From: Acanthosepion esculentum
Taxonomy: Eukaryota; Mollusca; Cephalopoda; Sepiida; Sepiidae
Assembly: GCA_964036315.1 (NCBI GenBank)
Contig: OZ038500.1
Coordinates: 55,958,372 to 56,022,371, forward strand
DNA length: 64,000 nucleotides
Reading direction: 5' to 3'
The notes under the pieces were generated by a model, which was not told where the DNA came from, ran no database searches, and saw nothing but the letters and a program-made list of their open reading frames with translations. This document shows, piece by piece, positions 52,433 to 63,170 of the stretch. The position numbers were made by a program, and so were the translations under genes. How positions within the stretch are numbered: position 1 is the first letter of the stretch; each line of letters opens with the position of its first letter.

Positions 52433-53387
52433 TACACCCTTGTGCAAATTAATTGAAAAAAAACGAATAATTCCGTTATTATTATTATTGTTTTTTAAGC
52501 ATTCCACCCCAAGCAAAGCGGGAAGCCACTAGCACGCAAGCGGTTACAGAGTTGGAGCGAGAACAAAGAGGAGTGATAGAGGAGTTGCATGAAGAGAAGG
52601 TTAGGAGATAGATCAGGGCATCTGGAGACGTCGATTGACGTTACATTTGAATAGTTGGAGCTTATAGCTATCAGGAAAACAAGAAATGGGGAGGGAGTTC
52701 CACAGGCGAGAAGTGCAAGACATGAATCTATTGGAGTAGAAGAGACGGCTACATTTAACAGTTTCGACAGTGAAAGGGTGAGAGCGAGATGCCAGCCTAG
52801 TTGAGCGTTTAAATGTATGAAGTCTGGCTAAGCAGCTCATCAGAGAAGTTAACGTGAAAGTATTTCTAAAAATATAGAACTTATTTTTCGTATTTTTCAA
52901 ATGACTCATGGCATAATGCACATGTTAGCACCGCGTATGTCTAATCCACGAAGTTGTTCCTTGCAGATTGTCCACAGATTATCGATTGGATTTAAATCAG
53001 GATAGTTCCCGGGCCAGTCTATAGTACTTTGATTTGTAAGGCTTGCCAGTATGTTCATGTAGTGTTACAATGTTCGTATGCTTCCTTGTCGTAACGTCAA
53101 TCGCAGACAATGGCCGGAGGACAATAATCGACAGTCGAGACAATAGTGTCTGTGCGTGATAAAAATCTGATGCAATCCCAAATGAAGCAATATTTTTCAA
53201 GGCCAAACAAATTTCATCATACACTCCGAAAATAGATTCATATTACTGCACACGACTACAAATGACTTAATCTGAGGAAAAACAGAATTCGCTTACATCC
53301 TGCCACACCAGTGGGTCTAAAACTGACCGAATGATGAAAGAAAGGAAACTAAAGCATTTTTTTTCATTTAATGTGCACAAGGGTGTA
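52433..53387 (-). mobile_element. Tc1-like transposon with LINE-A insertion
   Basis: Terminal inverted repeats TACACCCTTGTGCAAATTAA (52433) and, inverted, TACACCCTTGTGCACATTAA (from 53387), 23 of 25 matching, starting with the TA target site. The minus strand encodes SIDWPGNYPDLNPIDNLW (52970-53025), the third-catalytic-residue block of Tc1-type transposases; the acidic residue is D in NPID. Upstream coding is decayed. LINE-A 3' sequence occupies 52500-52893. Confidence 0.82.
52500..52893 (-). mobile_element. LINE-A 3' end nested in Tc1-like element
   Basis: The minus strand has LARLHTFKRSTRLASRSHPF, VETVKCSRLFYSNRFMSCTS, RLWNSLPISCFPDSYKLQLF (52613-52860), one of the cleanest tails in the window, and the UTR terminus CACCCCAAGCAAAGCGGG at 52503. 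It is 5'-truncated. Confidence 0.85.
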
Positions 53388-53394
53388 ATTACAT

Positions 53395-53480
53395 ATGTAT
53401 AATAAATGGAGTATTGCCGTCATATCTGGACTGGAGCTGCACAATCCTCACTTGTCTCGATAGACTTTAAAACAGTTTAA
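53395..53480 (+). mobile_element. LINE-A fragment
   Basis: MEYCRHIWTGAAQSSLVSIDF (53407-53470) equals MEYCCHIWSGAPAVCLRVLDK of the 60.6 kb copy. It then continues as open sequence of unknown nature to 53735 (VGNYMYFCYITRNTNIIAI...), where I recognise no domain. Confidence 0.6.
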
Positions 53481-53739
53481 AAATGGTTCGTTTTTGTTGC
53501 ATCTGAGCAAAGAATCGCAAATGGAAATGTGGGCAATTATATGTATTTCTGTTACATCACGAGAAATACAAACATTATTGCAATCCACGCATCAGATGCC
53601 TTGCAACGTCATATTATATATGTGGATTATCTCTGCTATGCCCCGTGTCGCGTACCCTGGGTTATTTTTAATCAAAGTTTCGATTTGGTCATTATGTACG
53701 ACGACAGACCTGTTGGGACGTTCTCAATTCTCTAGATGA

Positions 53740-54740
53740 GAATGTTCACTTCTGAATTTAGTTGACTATATACGAACATTACTGCTAGCTATGGCACCAT
53801 CTCTGCAAACGGCACATATATTTATTTGCTGTTTGCACAGCGATTTGTTGCCTTTATGGAAGTAATACAACAGCAGCTAATGAAAGTGCACCTTATTTTC
53901 TTCCATATTCAATTTTAAGTAAAAAAATAAAACATTTAAAATTCAATCCTCCGCACAGCAATCGTATTGGAAAATACGTTGAAATCTCGCCTTCGAGAAT
54001 ATGTATATATGGCATCAAATTAGGTCACCTGTGAAACGAAATCTCGTGTTCAAATGTGACCTCTTGTAAAACGCTACCTTATATTGAAGCCTGCCATCAC
54101 TGAGAAGATTCAAGCGATCGCCCAGGAGGAATGCGTACGCGTTATTAAAAATATAATAGATTAACATTTACTATAGAAGTGCATTAAAAATCAATCAGGA
54201 AGCGTTTGTCAGTTATGCGAAATGAAAACCAACATTACGCAAAGATAAATAAAAAGCGTTAATATAAGTTTAATTGCATGCATTTTAAGCGGTTCTTACC
54301 ATGTTAGAATGGCTTTTACGGTAATGTGCTCGGATGGACGTGAGAGACACGTTAGGAATCAATTTTAATTGGCATTTCCCAAATCCTTTCCTTGAATCTT
54401 TTATTACCGGAGAGAAAAAGCGAATGGAAATCTTTTTGAACGTAATACAACTTTTAGATATTATTTTTACGATTTCCAAGTTCCGCTTCAAACGGCTGTT
54501 AAAAGCATAGATCATTCGAAGAAAAAGTAATGCGAAAGATAACGCCTTCAGATTTCCGTTAAGTTACTTTTAATTTAGAAACAATATTTGGATTATTATA
54601 TATTGAATGAGACATCTCAGTGGAGACATTATTAACCTGCTCTTCTCGAATTCATGGCTTGATTTAATATTAGTGGTGTTTCTCTTGTGCGGTTTTATCA
54701 GATTACGGTAAGGTTTAGTCCGAGTGATGGGTAATATTAT
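53740..54740. other. Unassigned interval
   Basis: No gene or repeat recognised; AT-rich. Confidence 0.45.
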
Positions 54741-54767
54741 GCGCCTGAATTGACGCTACAGAATCGC

Positions 54768-55450
54768 AAACAAAGAACTGAACCAAATAACAAAAAACAA
54801 CACCACTATAGTACTGCCAACATCAGCAACAACAAAAACGAATAGTAGCTGTATCTCGAAGGGAAAATAGTGTCAAAATCAAGATGTTGACATTACACAC
54901 TACTTCAAATAAAAGGTTAGGAAATAAACCCCTGTTAATACTGAAAAAGAGCGATGGCAGCTACTAGACTTTAGAAACCAGTTCTCCTACAAACAAAGTA
55001 TCTTAAGAGACAGATTTTATAAATTTTAATTGAAAGAGGTGCTGGTTACTCGGTCAATGAATATCGAAAGTATTCTTGTAGGTAAACAGCTAAGATTATA
55101 ATTACCATTAGGGAGTAGAAAGGATGCTAATGAAAAGAGAAGTTTCACAAACAAAGAACTGTACCAACTAACAGATTTCACGTCACTTGAGGACTACGAA
55201 CAGCAGCAACAGCTAAAATGGAAAGCACATATAACACGAAGAGAAAATGACGACGTAATCAAGATATTAAGATTCCACCATTTGAAAGAGAAGGGTAGGA
55301 AAGAAACCCTAACCCGTACTGGAAAGAATGATAAATGCTACTGGACTTGAGAAACCTGTTTTTCTAAAAAGTTGTTTTAAGAGAAAGAATTTATAAAATT
55401 CAAATGAAAATAGTACTGGATACTAGGTCAATGAATGTCAAATGTTTCCT
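54768..55450 (+). repeat. Direct duplication of a non-LTR RT C-terminal segment
   Basis: Units 54768-55090 and 55130-55450 match in order: ACAAAGAACTG.ACCAA, CGAAG.GAAAAT, ATCAAGAT.TTGA/AAGATT, GGAAAGAAACCC-like, ACTGGA..TAATAAATGC-like, CGGTCAATGAAT. The second reads TNKELYQLTDFTSLEDYEQQ, QQLKWKAHITRRENDDVIKIL, the 'TN.ELY..TG...L......QLR..GH..RR..D' tail of RTE/EN-RT LINEs. Both are dead. Confidence 0.65.
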
Positions 55451-55558
55451 TGTCATTACCAGTTTCGTGGACAATATAAATCGATTATTATCTGATCATT
55501 ATTATATGTGATCATTTGATAATGTAAGGTAATGTTTAGGTGTTTCATTTGGGAGATA

Positions 55559-56830
55559 TACAGTGCATTGCAAAAGTCTAAACGTCCTTGAAAACTGGAT
55601 GTATTTTGTTCATTTTGATAGGAACACTTAATATCGTGAACTGCAATAATGTCTTTTAATAAGCAAGTCTATCACACTTTTATTTAATACACAAAATACA
55701 TTTTGAAAAATGTAGAACTGATTCTTAAACAAAGATAATTTTGAAAAATGTCTTTGTAAAAGTCTACACCCCCTTTGGAATGTCTTCAGTTAGTACTTTG
55801 TGGATGATCCTGCTGAGTCAATTACAGCCTGGCAGAACTTCTCGAGCTGTGACGGATTGAATGGGGAACGTCGATGCACAGCCAGCTTTTAATCTCGCCA
55901 TAGATTTTCTATAGGATTGAGGTCTGGAGACTGACTGGGCCACTCCAAAACTGTGATTTTCTTGCTAGCAAACCAAGCGTTAGCGTTTTTTGACACTAGC
56001 ATAGGGTGGTTATCTTGTTGAAATTTGAAATTGCGACCCAAACGCAGAGCTCTAGAGGACTTCAGCAGGTTTGCCTCCAATATTTCTTGGTACTTGACAC
56101 TGTCCATGACACATTGGATGGTTACCAGCTCTCCGGACCCTGCAGCTGAAAAACAGCCCCAAACATGATCGAGACACCGCCATGATTTACAGTGCGGACG
56201 GTGTAATCAGGTTGTTGAGCAGTGCGTTTTTCTCGCCAAACTTAGCGTTTCGTATTTCTTCCAAATTACTCGACTTTTCTCTCATCTGACCACAAAATCT
56301 TTCGCCACATGATCATGGAATAATTGATGTAACTTTTGGCAAAGTTTAGCTTGTGCATAAGCTTCAGAAGGGTTTTTTTTCTATCTACTCTCGCTTGCAG
56401 GCAAGACCGATGCAGTACTCTGGAAATTGTAGATGCATGGACATCTGTCCCAGTTCTGGAAACTGAAGCTTTCAAGTCTTCCAGTGTTGCACTAAGGTTG
56501 GAGGTTGCCTCCCGGACCAGTTTTGATTTTGCTCTTCTGGTAAGTTTGCTCGGTCTCCCAAATCTTGGTAGGATAGCAGTGTTTTTGTGCACTAATCACT
56601 TCTTAACTACAGTTTTAACAGTGCTTAGGGGCAATTCTAAAGTTTTGCAATCATTTTATAGCCATTATTTTCATTGTACTTTTGAATAATAAGGTTTTTT
56701 TAAGTTCCTGAGACAGAGGCTTGCCCATTTTCTTTCCCGAGTTGGACACCTTATGTTTACAGTCAGAGTCCAAAGACCGACATAACAAGAAACCATGTGG
56801 TGGCTGATTTTGTAGTCAGTTAAATCACCT
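55559..56830 (-). pseudogene. Tc1-like (DD34E) transposase pseudogene
   Basis: The 3' terminal repeat CAGTGCATTGCAAAAGTCTA starts at 55561 after TA. Minus-strand protein pieces: MGKPLSQELKKTLLFKSTMK (56680-56730), FGRPSKLTRRAKSKLVREAT, SVSRTGTDVHASTISRVLHR, RKKTLLKLMHKLNFAKSYI, KILWSDERKVE (first Asp; 56266-56590), HGGVSIMFGAVF, KFQQDNHPMLVSKN (second Asp, QQDNHP), WPSQSPDLNPIENLWRD (Glu, 55889-56107). Length and order match full Tc1 transposases (about 340 aa). Frameshifts around 56100-56270 and a stop at 56640 break it. The other terminal repeat is missing. Confidence 0.9.
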
Positions 56831-57039
56831 TATAGACTGGCCAAGTTTGTTTGTTATGGCAGAACGCACATGTTACTTTTGATTGTTCTGGATTTTATAC
56901 ATCAATGATAAACTACGTGTTAACACAGTATAATATCTGGGGGGGGGGTACTTACATCTCACCGTCGAAGGCGCTCGACGAGTTAGTCTCTGCGTAACTG
57001 TTAATCGACGACCGCGCCAAGTCGTTGCAGTGTGAGGGC

Positions 57040-57245
57040 AACGGGAAACCAACTTTCTCACCGACGTAACGTGGCTTCCCTTTGTCTTTTCTACGAATAT
57101 TTTCATAGCTTTTTTCCTAGTGTCCCGACTACACGAATTTAAGCGTGATACTAGATTGGCAGCTAGGTCCCACCCTTTTAGTGTTGAAATGGTTAAATGA
57201 AACCGTTACTAGTGGCATTTCCGCCTTACTTGGGGGTTAAATGAT
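57040..57245 (+). mobile_element. LINE-A fragment with internal deletion
   Basis: TNFLTDVTWLPFVFSTNIFI, then FLVSRLHEFKRDTRLAARSHPFSVEMVK in shifted frame, then a direct jump to TAGTGGCATTTCCGCCTTAC and TTGGGGGTTAAATG, the 3' UTR end. About 230 bp of tail and UTR are deleted. Confidence 0.75.
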
Positions 57246-58015
57246 TAAACACAAAAGCAAAAGTTTGCGTTCGAATCGAAATTCCGGTAAAGTCGCTAAC
57301 AAGTGTGTACGCATTATCCCCATAGCCGTACGTCGGTGACAACGTCGAGACGCGTGCAGGTACCTAGAATTTTCACACCGATGACCGTTAGGCTGAAGAC
57401 ATGCATTTAAACAAATGTGGTAGCTATACATAAAAAAGACTAACTTAAATAAAAGCGGAAAATGACTTTCAACTATTGTTTTGAATATTATGAGTTCCTT
57501 CGGATATTTGATGTGTTATAAAACACTGCTTATTCGCAATTAATATCTTCAAATGACCAATTCCAAATTTCGCAAATACGATCGATATTTCATAATATCT
57601 TCTCCATATGTAAGTCATATTATATCTCCCTTAAATAAAAATTACCGTGTGTCAAAATTATTGCTTATTTACTCCATCATTAACTTTAAGACTACGCTAA
57701 TTTTCAAACAGCTTCTTAAAATTAGCCTTGTTGATTTTTCTGAATGAAATTGGAACTGGACAACTGGGATGGCTGCGATCTCTCTACAGATGCTTTGATT
57801 TAGTTTCACAGCTGTGTGGTACTTTCACATTCCACTTGTTTGAAATGAGATAGCGAGCACGTGCATATTCTCTCTGTGCAGGTGATCATCTCAGGGATGT
57901 AGTATTTGAATCTTAGATATTTCGAATCCTTGTATATCAGTTATGTAACAAATATATTTGGTACTCTATGTCATTTTTATAATGCCATATACTTTCATTT
58001 AAAATGTGTCCCATA
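57246..58015. other. Unassigned interval
   Basis: No recognised gene or repeat. Confidence 0.45.
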
Positions 58016-58021
58016 TAATAT

Positions 58022-58640
58022 ATACCGGGTGTAACAGTAAAATTATCCAAATAGTGTAACAGCATACTTATCCAAGCTACAAAATGTTTAATTTCTAAAA
58101 AAAACACTAAACAAATTGAGTTTATTTTTCCAGATTTTCAAAGAAGACGTTTCTCCATCTTTACACAGCTTTTCGTAAGAACCACTTAAAAAGTCTTTGA
58201 TCTATTCAGCTAAAAGGAAAGCATGTTAAGCTTGTTTTGTGTCAAACCCACTCTCTTCCCAAATGAACAATGGTCAGAGGAAAAATATAATTCAGGATCC
58301 AGTAATTGTGCCAACATTCATACTCTGGCTTTCGTCTTCAAAGTCCATTTAATAGCCATCAAGAGAACTATGAATAAGTTTAAAAAAGAGGGAACAGTAG
58401 AAAGTGAAAGTGGATCAAGAGGTCACACACATCATTTCAACTTTGAGCGAACGAGATCAATTACAGAATTCTAAATCAATTCATATGATGTTTGGCATCT
58501 GAGAGAGAAGTTTCAGCTATGACAGTCCAATGATCAGTGAAAAAAGACTTGAAAATGAAATCGTACGTGAAATCTGTGAGGCACCTTGTTATTCCAGGAC
58601 AGAAGGTTAGAAGGTTAGAGAGGGCGAAAATAATAAATAA
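58022..58640 (+). pseudogene. Mariner-like transposase N-terminal fragment
   Basis: Possible end ACCGGGTGTAACAGTAAAATT (58024-58044). In frames: LAFVFKVHLIAIKRTMNKFKKE, GTVESESGSRGH (HTH and linker, 58325-58430), then AMTVQ.SVKKDLKMKSY and KSVRHLVIPGQKVRRLERAK (58520-58628), matching the 'VRRI.KEDL..KSYK......L......RLERAK' second HTH of mariner-type transposases. No DDE portion; (TA)n-containing sequence follows. Confidence 0.55.
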
Positions 58641-58668
58641 ATAAAGTTGGAAATTGATTCTGGAATTA

Positions 58669-58683
58669 TATATATATATATAT
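58669..58683. repeat. Short (TA)n
   Basis: About 15 bp TA. Confidence 0.8.
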
Positions 58684-58899
58684 TTAATTTTTAATACTTC
58701 ACAAGCTTCCGATCCTTAGCTATGATTAATTTATAATGAACGTGTAATTTTTGTTTATGATCGATTTCATCACGATACTTCTGTTAAGCGTAGAGTGTAA
58801 TTATGCAGTCTTATTATTCAAAGTAGAGTTCAGTAGTATCATGAAAACCTCGGAGAATTCCAGTAAGATATCTTTAATCCTTTTTAAGATACAACGGTT

Positions 58900-59735
58900 C
58901 TGAGCTTAATCAAAGAATTGAACAATTCTTACACGATTTGGACAATTTTGCTGTTGCACACGCTTACGCCGTTAAACAAGAAAATCGCTTGATGCAATAT
59001 TGCAGTTCCTCTACGTATTCCTGTTCGTATTTTTCCACAAGTGTTTCATAGGTTTTACACTTCCGGTTAGCGAATATAATGTTACACAGTACAACCTGTC
59101 GCATATGACTGGGAGAAGAGATGGATACTGCCAAGTAGCGTTCAGTCCCCTGTGAAATACCGCAAGGGATTCAGCATATTTACTATGATAATCTATTAAA
59201 TCTAAGAAGGTATTTAGATTTGAAAAACAAAGACCAATGTGTAATAATCTATTTACTTTTTTAGGAGCAATATGGTCAACAGTGTGCAGTCGTAAGATTG
59301 CTGGCCATCTGGGAAATATATTCCACATACTTGTGTAAAAACTTGTTATGTATTCGTTCATGAGTAGCAGGTTTTGTGTAAGTAAATCTGGCTGAACCCT
59401 TCCCTCTCCAGGTTGAATCACAACCGATGACTTCCAGCATGGAAATTACGGACACACAACCTTTAATTCTATGTAAGATTGGATTTTTTCATTTCTACCC
59501 TGTCTAATATTAGATAGTTGCCTAAAACGTATATGAGGGTCTACTGCATATTTACAGTACTCTGCAAGCGCCGACTTTAGTACCTCCCAAGTCATCTGCG
59601 GGCTGTTCGATATCAGACCTTGGGTGTATCTTCCTACAGCACTCCAGGCTGCGTTTTTGTGCGTTCTTAATGAGTTGCTCCGAATCAATTCGGCAAAATG
59701 CTTCATTCTAAGGGCTGTCAAAAAGGACACAGCGA
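58900..59735 (-). pseudogene. LTR-retrotransposon gag-like pseudogene
   Basis: Minus strand: LIRSNSLRTHKNAAWSAVGR, MTWEVLKSALAEYCKY, DPHIRFRQLSNIRQGRNEKI, QSYIE (59446-59730), which has the 'W..L...L...Y......R..L..IRQG..E.I..Y' layout of capsid domains in Ty3/Pao-type retrotransposons. After frame changes: RYLAVSISSPSHMRQVVL, ANRKCKTYETLVEKYEQEYV (59010-59140). No pol is present. The call rests on layout only. Confidence 0.45.
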
Positions 59736-59799
59736 AACAAAAAAGAATGCAAACTTAACTTACCAATCGTCTGTCGGGGTTGTTTCAGGTTCTTAAAAC

Positions 59800-60135
59800 G
59801 TATTTATGCGGAACTAAGCACGTCGGGGCCCCCATAAAGAATCTGCTGCCTTTTGTGCCGTCGCTGTGTCCCCATGCTACTACATAAAATAGTATCAACG
59901 ATTTCTTTTTATCATTCCCTTTATTAGGAGAGAAAGGTAGCGGTTTGGATTCTAAGAGGCAACCAGAGGAATGACGTCACAGGAACGCATGTCACACGTT
60001 AGCTCAGCGTCCCTCCGCCGGTGATCATAGGCAATCGCTAACCCGGATGTGGGAGGCGCATCGACTCTTCAGAATTCTTGCGGTCCTCTGTTGAATTCAG
60101 TTCGTTATGAACTTATATCCAAAACTCAGGCGATG
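59800..60135 (-). promoter_or_regulatory. Candidate 5' LTR/leader of the gag-like element
   Basis: Reading minus: CTCCTAATAAAGGGAATG (polyadenylation-like, about 59920), then TTTATGGGGGCCCCGACGTG (59818-59837), resembling a primer-binding/leader segment (TGG..GCCCCGACGTG) seen between a 5' LTR and gag, about 90 bp upstream of the gag-like frame. No second LTR in the window to confirm. Confidence 0.3.
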
Positions 60136-60139
60136 ACAA

Positions 60140-61233
60140 TCCATCACTGTCAGAATATCCTCTCACGCCGGCCAATGGACTGACCATTCTGGTCCTGGCC
60201 TTCGCATTCTGTAACACCTGGCCGTTCGGTCTAGGAAGGCCACTGATGGTGTGAAATCAACGCATTGTGGAACACAATCTACTTCATTGTGCTTGATAAA
60301 CGAAAAGAAAAGTTCATCCGCCTTTTTATGGGTCTTGGTTTTAAATCCTGTTAACATCCACAAGGATCCATCCCTGCATCCCATTAGAATGTCTGAAGAC
60401 CAACTTCTCGAGAGCTCCTCTCTGCGGCTGCTCGGTCTCACGCTGTCTGCTGATCTGAGATGGAACAAATACATCGAGTCAATTGCATCAGCCACCGGAA
60501 GGAAAGTTGGTTCTCTGTGTCGAGCCAGGAAATTTTTCTCCCCGGAATCGATCCTCCAAATCTATAAATCGACCATTCGCCCTTGTATGGAGTATTGCTG
60601 CCATATATGGTCTGGGGCCCCTGCTGTTTGCCTCAGGGTTCTTGATAAGATACAGAGACGGATAGGCAACGTGATTGGCCCTGACTATCATCTCGTCTGC
60701 AGTCGCTCTCTCACAGACGCGATGTTGCCTCGCTCTGCCTTTTTTACAAGTACTTTCACGGTAATTGCTCCGAGGAGCTGCTTTCGCTTGTCCCCAGGCC
60801 TCGTGAATTTAAACGCCCCACGAGGCTGGCATCACGCTCCCACCCCTACACCGTGGATGTTAGATGTAGACGTCTTTTCTACTCCAATAGCTTCATGTCT
60901 CGCACATCTCGCTTATGGAACTCCCTTCCCTATTACTGTTTCCCTGACAAATACAATCTCCAACGGTTTAAGTGTAGCGTCAATCAACATCTCCAGTTGC
61001 CTTGATCTATCCACTTCCCTTCTCCACATCCTTTCACCTTTCATTCCTATCGGCTCTCGCTCCAAATCTTCTGCAACCCCCTTGTCTTGATCGACCCACT
61101 GTCTTTTCTCTTTCACCACATCCTCTCCTTTACCACTCCTATCTGCTCTTCCTCCAACCCTTCTTTAACCCCTTGCGTGATAGTGGCCTCCAGCCTTGCT
61201 TGGGGTGATACGCTTAAAAAAAAAAAAAAAAAG
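60140..61233 (+). pseudogene. LINE-A RT C-terminus with complete 3' end
   Basis: Longest clean LINE-A frame: MSEDQLLESSSLRLLGLTLS, ADLRWNKYIESIASATGRKV, GSLCRARKFFSPESILQIYK, STIRPCMEYCCHIWSGAPAV, CLRVLDKIQRRIGNVIGP (60390-60690), a frameshift near 60700-60780, then EFKRPTRLASRSHPYTVDV-type tail in other frames and FYSNSFMSRTSRLWNSLPYY (60870-60935). The 3' UTR contains two related CTTTTCTCTTTCACC / CTTCTCCACATCCTTTCACC blocks and ends TTGCTTGGGGTGATACGCTT followed by an A-run (61217-61233). Upstream of 60390 decayed RT (VDFNA-like) is seen. It gives the 3' boundary for all other copies. Confidence 0.9.
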
Positions 61234-61239
61234 TGTCTA

Positions 61240-62016
61240 GCCACCCTCCTCAAAAATAAAACCCTGTCTGGGAGAACCGATTTAAGCGTAGATGACCAGA
61301 ACCTGCGGCCGTAAGTAATGGGTTATATGGGATATATGGATTTTGCCGTTGATTCATCTGTGACTAAACTGGTTCTCCACAAGACGTTTTCAGCACCGTG
61401 GGTGCTCGTGATGACAAAACAATGCTTGATATATAATAACAGTGTTGCAATTCATACTAATAATAAATATACATTATTCTTCAATGACTTGACTTTCATG
61501 CAACGTTACCAGAGCGAGATGACAGGTCTAATGTAGTTATACGAAGACTTTATTTGTAAAACATAATTAAAGAAATTGACGTGAGAGCCTTTTTAATATA
61601 ATTTTCAAGTATTCAGTACTTTTAAAAATTCAGGTAAATATTCTCCGTAATCTAATGTTTATTGAATTTGAGAAAGTTTGGCTTTAAATGTAATATAGTT
61701 ATCGCTCTTATTTTTTTATAATGTCGTGTATGGACGCTCGTAATTACAAAACATCGGCACGTTTGCACACATAAAAAATCCAAAATTCTTTTAAAAATAT
61801 TGGTGTTTGATGATTTGTATTAAGCTTTTTCCATTTTCACTTAATAATAATATCATCTAAAAGGCTGAAATTAATAATAATAATATCATCTAAAAGGCTG
61901 AAATTAATAATAATATCATCTAAAAGGCTGAAAATAATACAGAACTATAAAATTGAAAACCTAATTATTTTTTTAATTTCTTTTCTATATCGTTGGGTAC
62001 AACTCTGAATTTGTAC

Positions 62017-62020
<4 letters not shown>
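61240..62020. other. Unassigned interval with a 3-fold short repeat
   Basis: No gene. At 61842-61935 TAATAATATCATCTAAAAGG followed by CTGAAAT is repeated three times at 30-39 bp spacing. Confidence 0.6.
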
Positions 62021-62063
<43 letters not shown>

Positions 62064-62080
62064 ATATATATATATATATA
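62021..62080. repeat. (TA)n
   Basis: TA with one TCTA interruption. Confidence 0.95.
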
Positions 62081-62081
62081 T

Positions 62082-62309
62082 TTGAAGAAATATAGTTTTA
62101 AGGTGGGCTATATTTATGGGATAAAGTGCTCAATATCAGAGATAGCGCGTATGTAAATATAAATATAAAAATAAATATGAAAGTGAACACTGAAGTCACC
62201 AACTCAGAGGCGACAGGCTGTTTCATGCTGGACGCTAGCCTCGGGCGGCCTGACGATTGGGTCCAGCATGAAACAGCCTGTCACTTCCGAGTGTTGATTT
62301 CAATGTTCA

Positions 62310-62322
<13 letters not shown>
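62082..62322. repeat. Full palindromic H2 module with hammerhead-like core
   Basis: Left arm: GAAGAAATATAGTTTTAAGG, GGGATAAAGTGCTCAATATC, GAAAGTGAACACTGAAGTCA, CAGAGGCGACAGGCTGTTTC, ATGCTGGACGC. Right arm in reverse: GTCCAGCATGAAACAGCCTG, TCACTTCCGAGTGTTGATTT, CAATGTTCACTTTTATAT. The inner 55 bp are inverted copies around TAGCCTCGGGCGGC. Plus strand: CTGACGA (62250-62256), GAAA (62270-62273), CAGCCTG, TC (62281-62282), with CTCGG/CCGAG as distal stem I. (TA)n on both sides. Confidence 0.8.

Positions 62323-62401
<79 letters not shown>
62323..62401. repeat. (TA)n
   Basis: Pure TA. Confidence 0.97.
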
Positions 62402-62406
<5 letters not shown>

Positions 62407-62439
62407 TGCTTCTTTTGTAAAATGTCTAGTCTTTAGCAT

Positions 62440-62800
62440 ATCAAAAATGCAACTCCGTATTTTATCTTTAATAAATAAATATTAATAAATAAATATCGGA
62501 AAGTGTTACGACTGGCGAATATTTGGGGATGGTTCAGATCTTCCAACCCTAATTCCGCTATTTTTTCTGGGTTGCTAATGATGTGGCCCCGCGTTGTCAT
62601 ACCGGAGAATGATTTGCAAAGGCTGAACGCGTTTTCTTGATTTTCTGCCAAGTTAATCAAGATACCTGCGGTCCTATGACGAGTTGATATTAACGTTTAG
62701 AGTGGCTGGGTTCCATTCTATCTTACCATACTGAGAACATCAACATCTCTTTTTGTAACCCCTGTTTGAAAGAGGAGATATGCCGGTTAGCTAGTGAGAC
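62440..62800 (-). pseudogene. Mariner transposase C-terminal fragment
   Basis: The minus strand contains, across frameshifts, KEMLMFSVW.DRMEPSHSKR (cf. 'VWWD..GV.H.E'), LINLAENQENAFSLCKSFSG, then YDNAGPH (second Asp, about 62590) and SNPEKIAELGLEDLNHP (62535-62585; cf. 'KL.ELGWE.L.HPPYSPDLAPSD'). A frame change follows with SPVVTLSDIYLL, the degraded YSPDLAPSDYHLF block. Mauritiana-type mariner is the likely source. Confidence 0.65.
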
Positions 62801-62885
62801 AATAAACATTTTATCTCTCCTTTAGACTAATTCTAAATTCAGCGCTCTGAAGAATTTATCCCAAAAACAATAATGACAAATACGC

Positions 62886-62888
<3 letters not shown>

Positions 62889-62957
<69 letters not shown>
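62889..62957. repeat. (TA)n
   Basis: Pure TA. Confidence 0.97.
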
Positions 62958-62959
<2 letters not shown>

Positions 62960-62960
<1 letters not shown>

Positions 62961-63111
62961 AAAAATATAATTTTAAACTATGCTATATTTATGGGTTAAA
63001 ATGCTCAATATCAGAGATGGAGCTTTTACAAATATAAAAGTGGACATTGAAGTTAACACCAAGCGGCTACAGTCTATTTCATGCTTAAATGCAAACGTCA
63101 GGTCATGAAAT

Positions 63112-63112
<1 letters not shown>
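62960..63112 (+). repeat. H2-module piece
   Basis: AACTATGCTATATTTATGGG, AAAATGCTCAATATCAGAG, AAAAGTGGACATTGAAGTTA, TTCATGCTTAAATGCAAACG, TCAGGTCATGAAATTG. The core is collapsed to a short TCAGG/TCATGAAA remnant. TA on both sides. Confidence 0.72.

Positions 63113-63166
<54 letters not shown>
63113..63166. repeat. (TA)n
   Basis: Pure TA. Confidence 0.96.
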
Positions 63167-63168
<2 letters not shown>

Positions 63169-63170
<2 letters not shown>

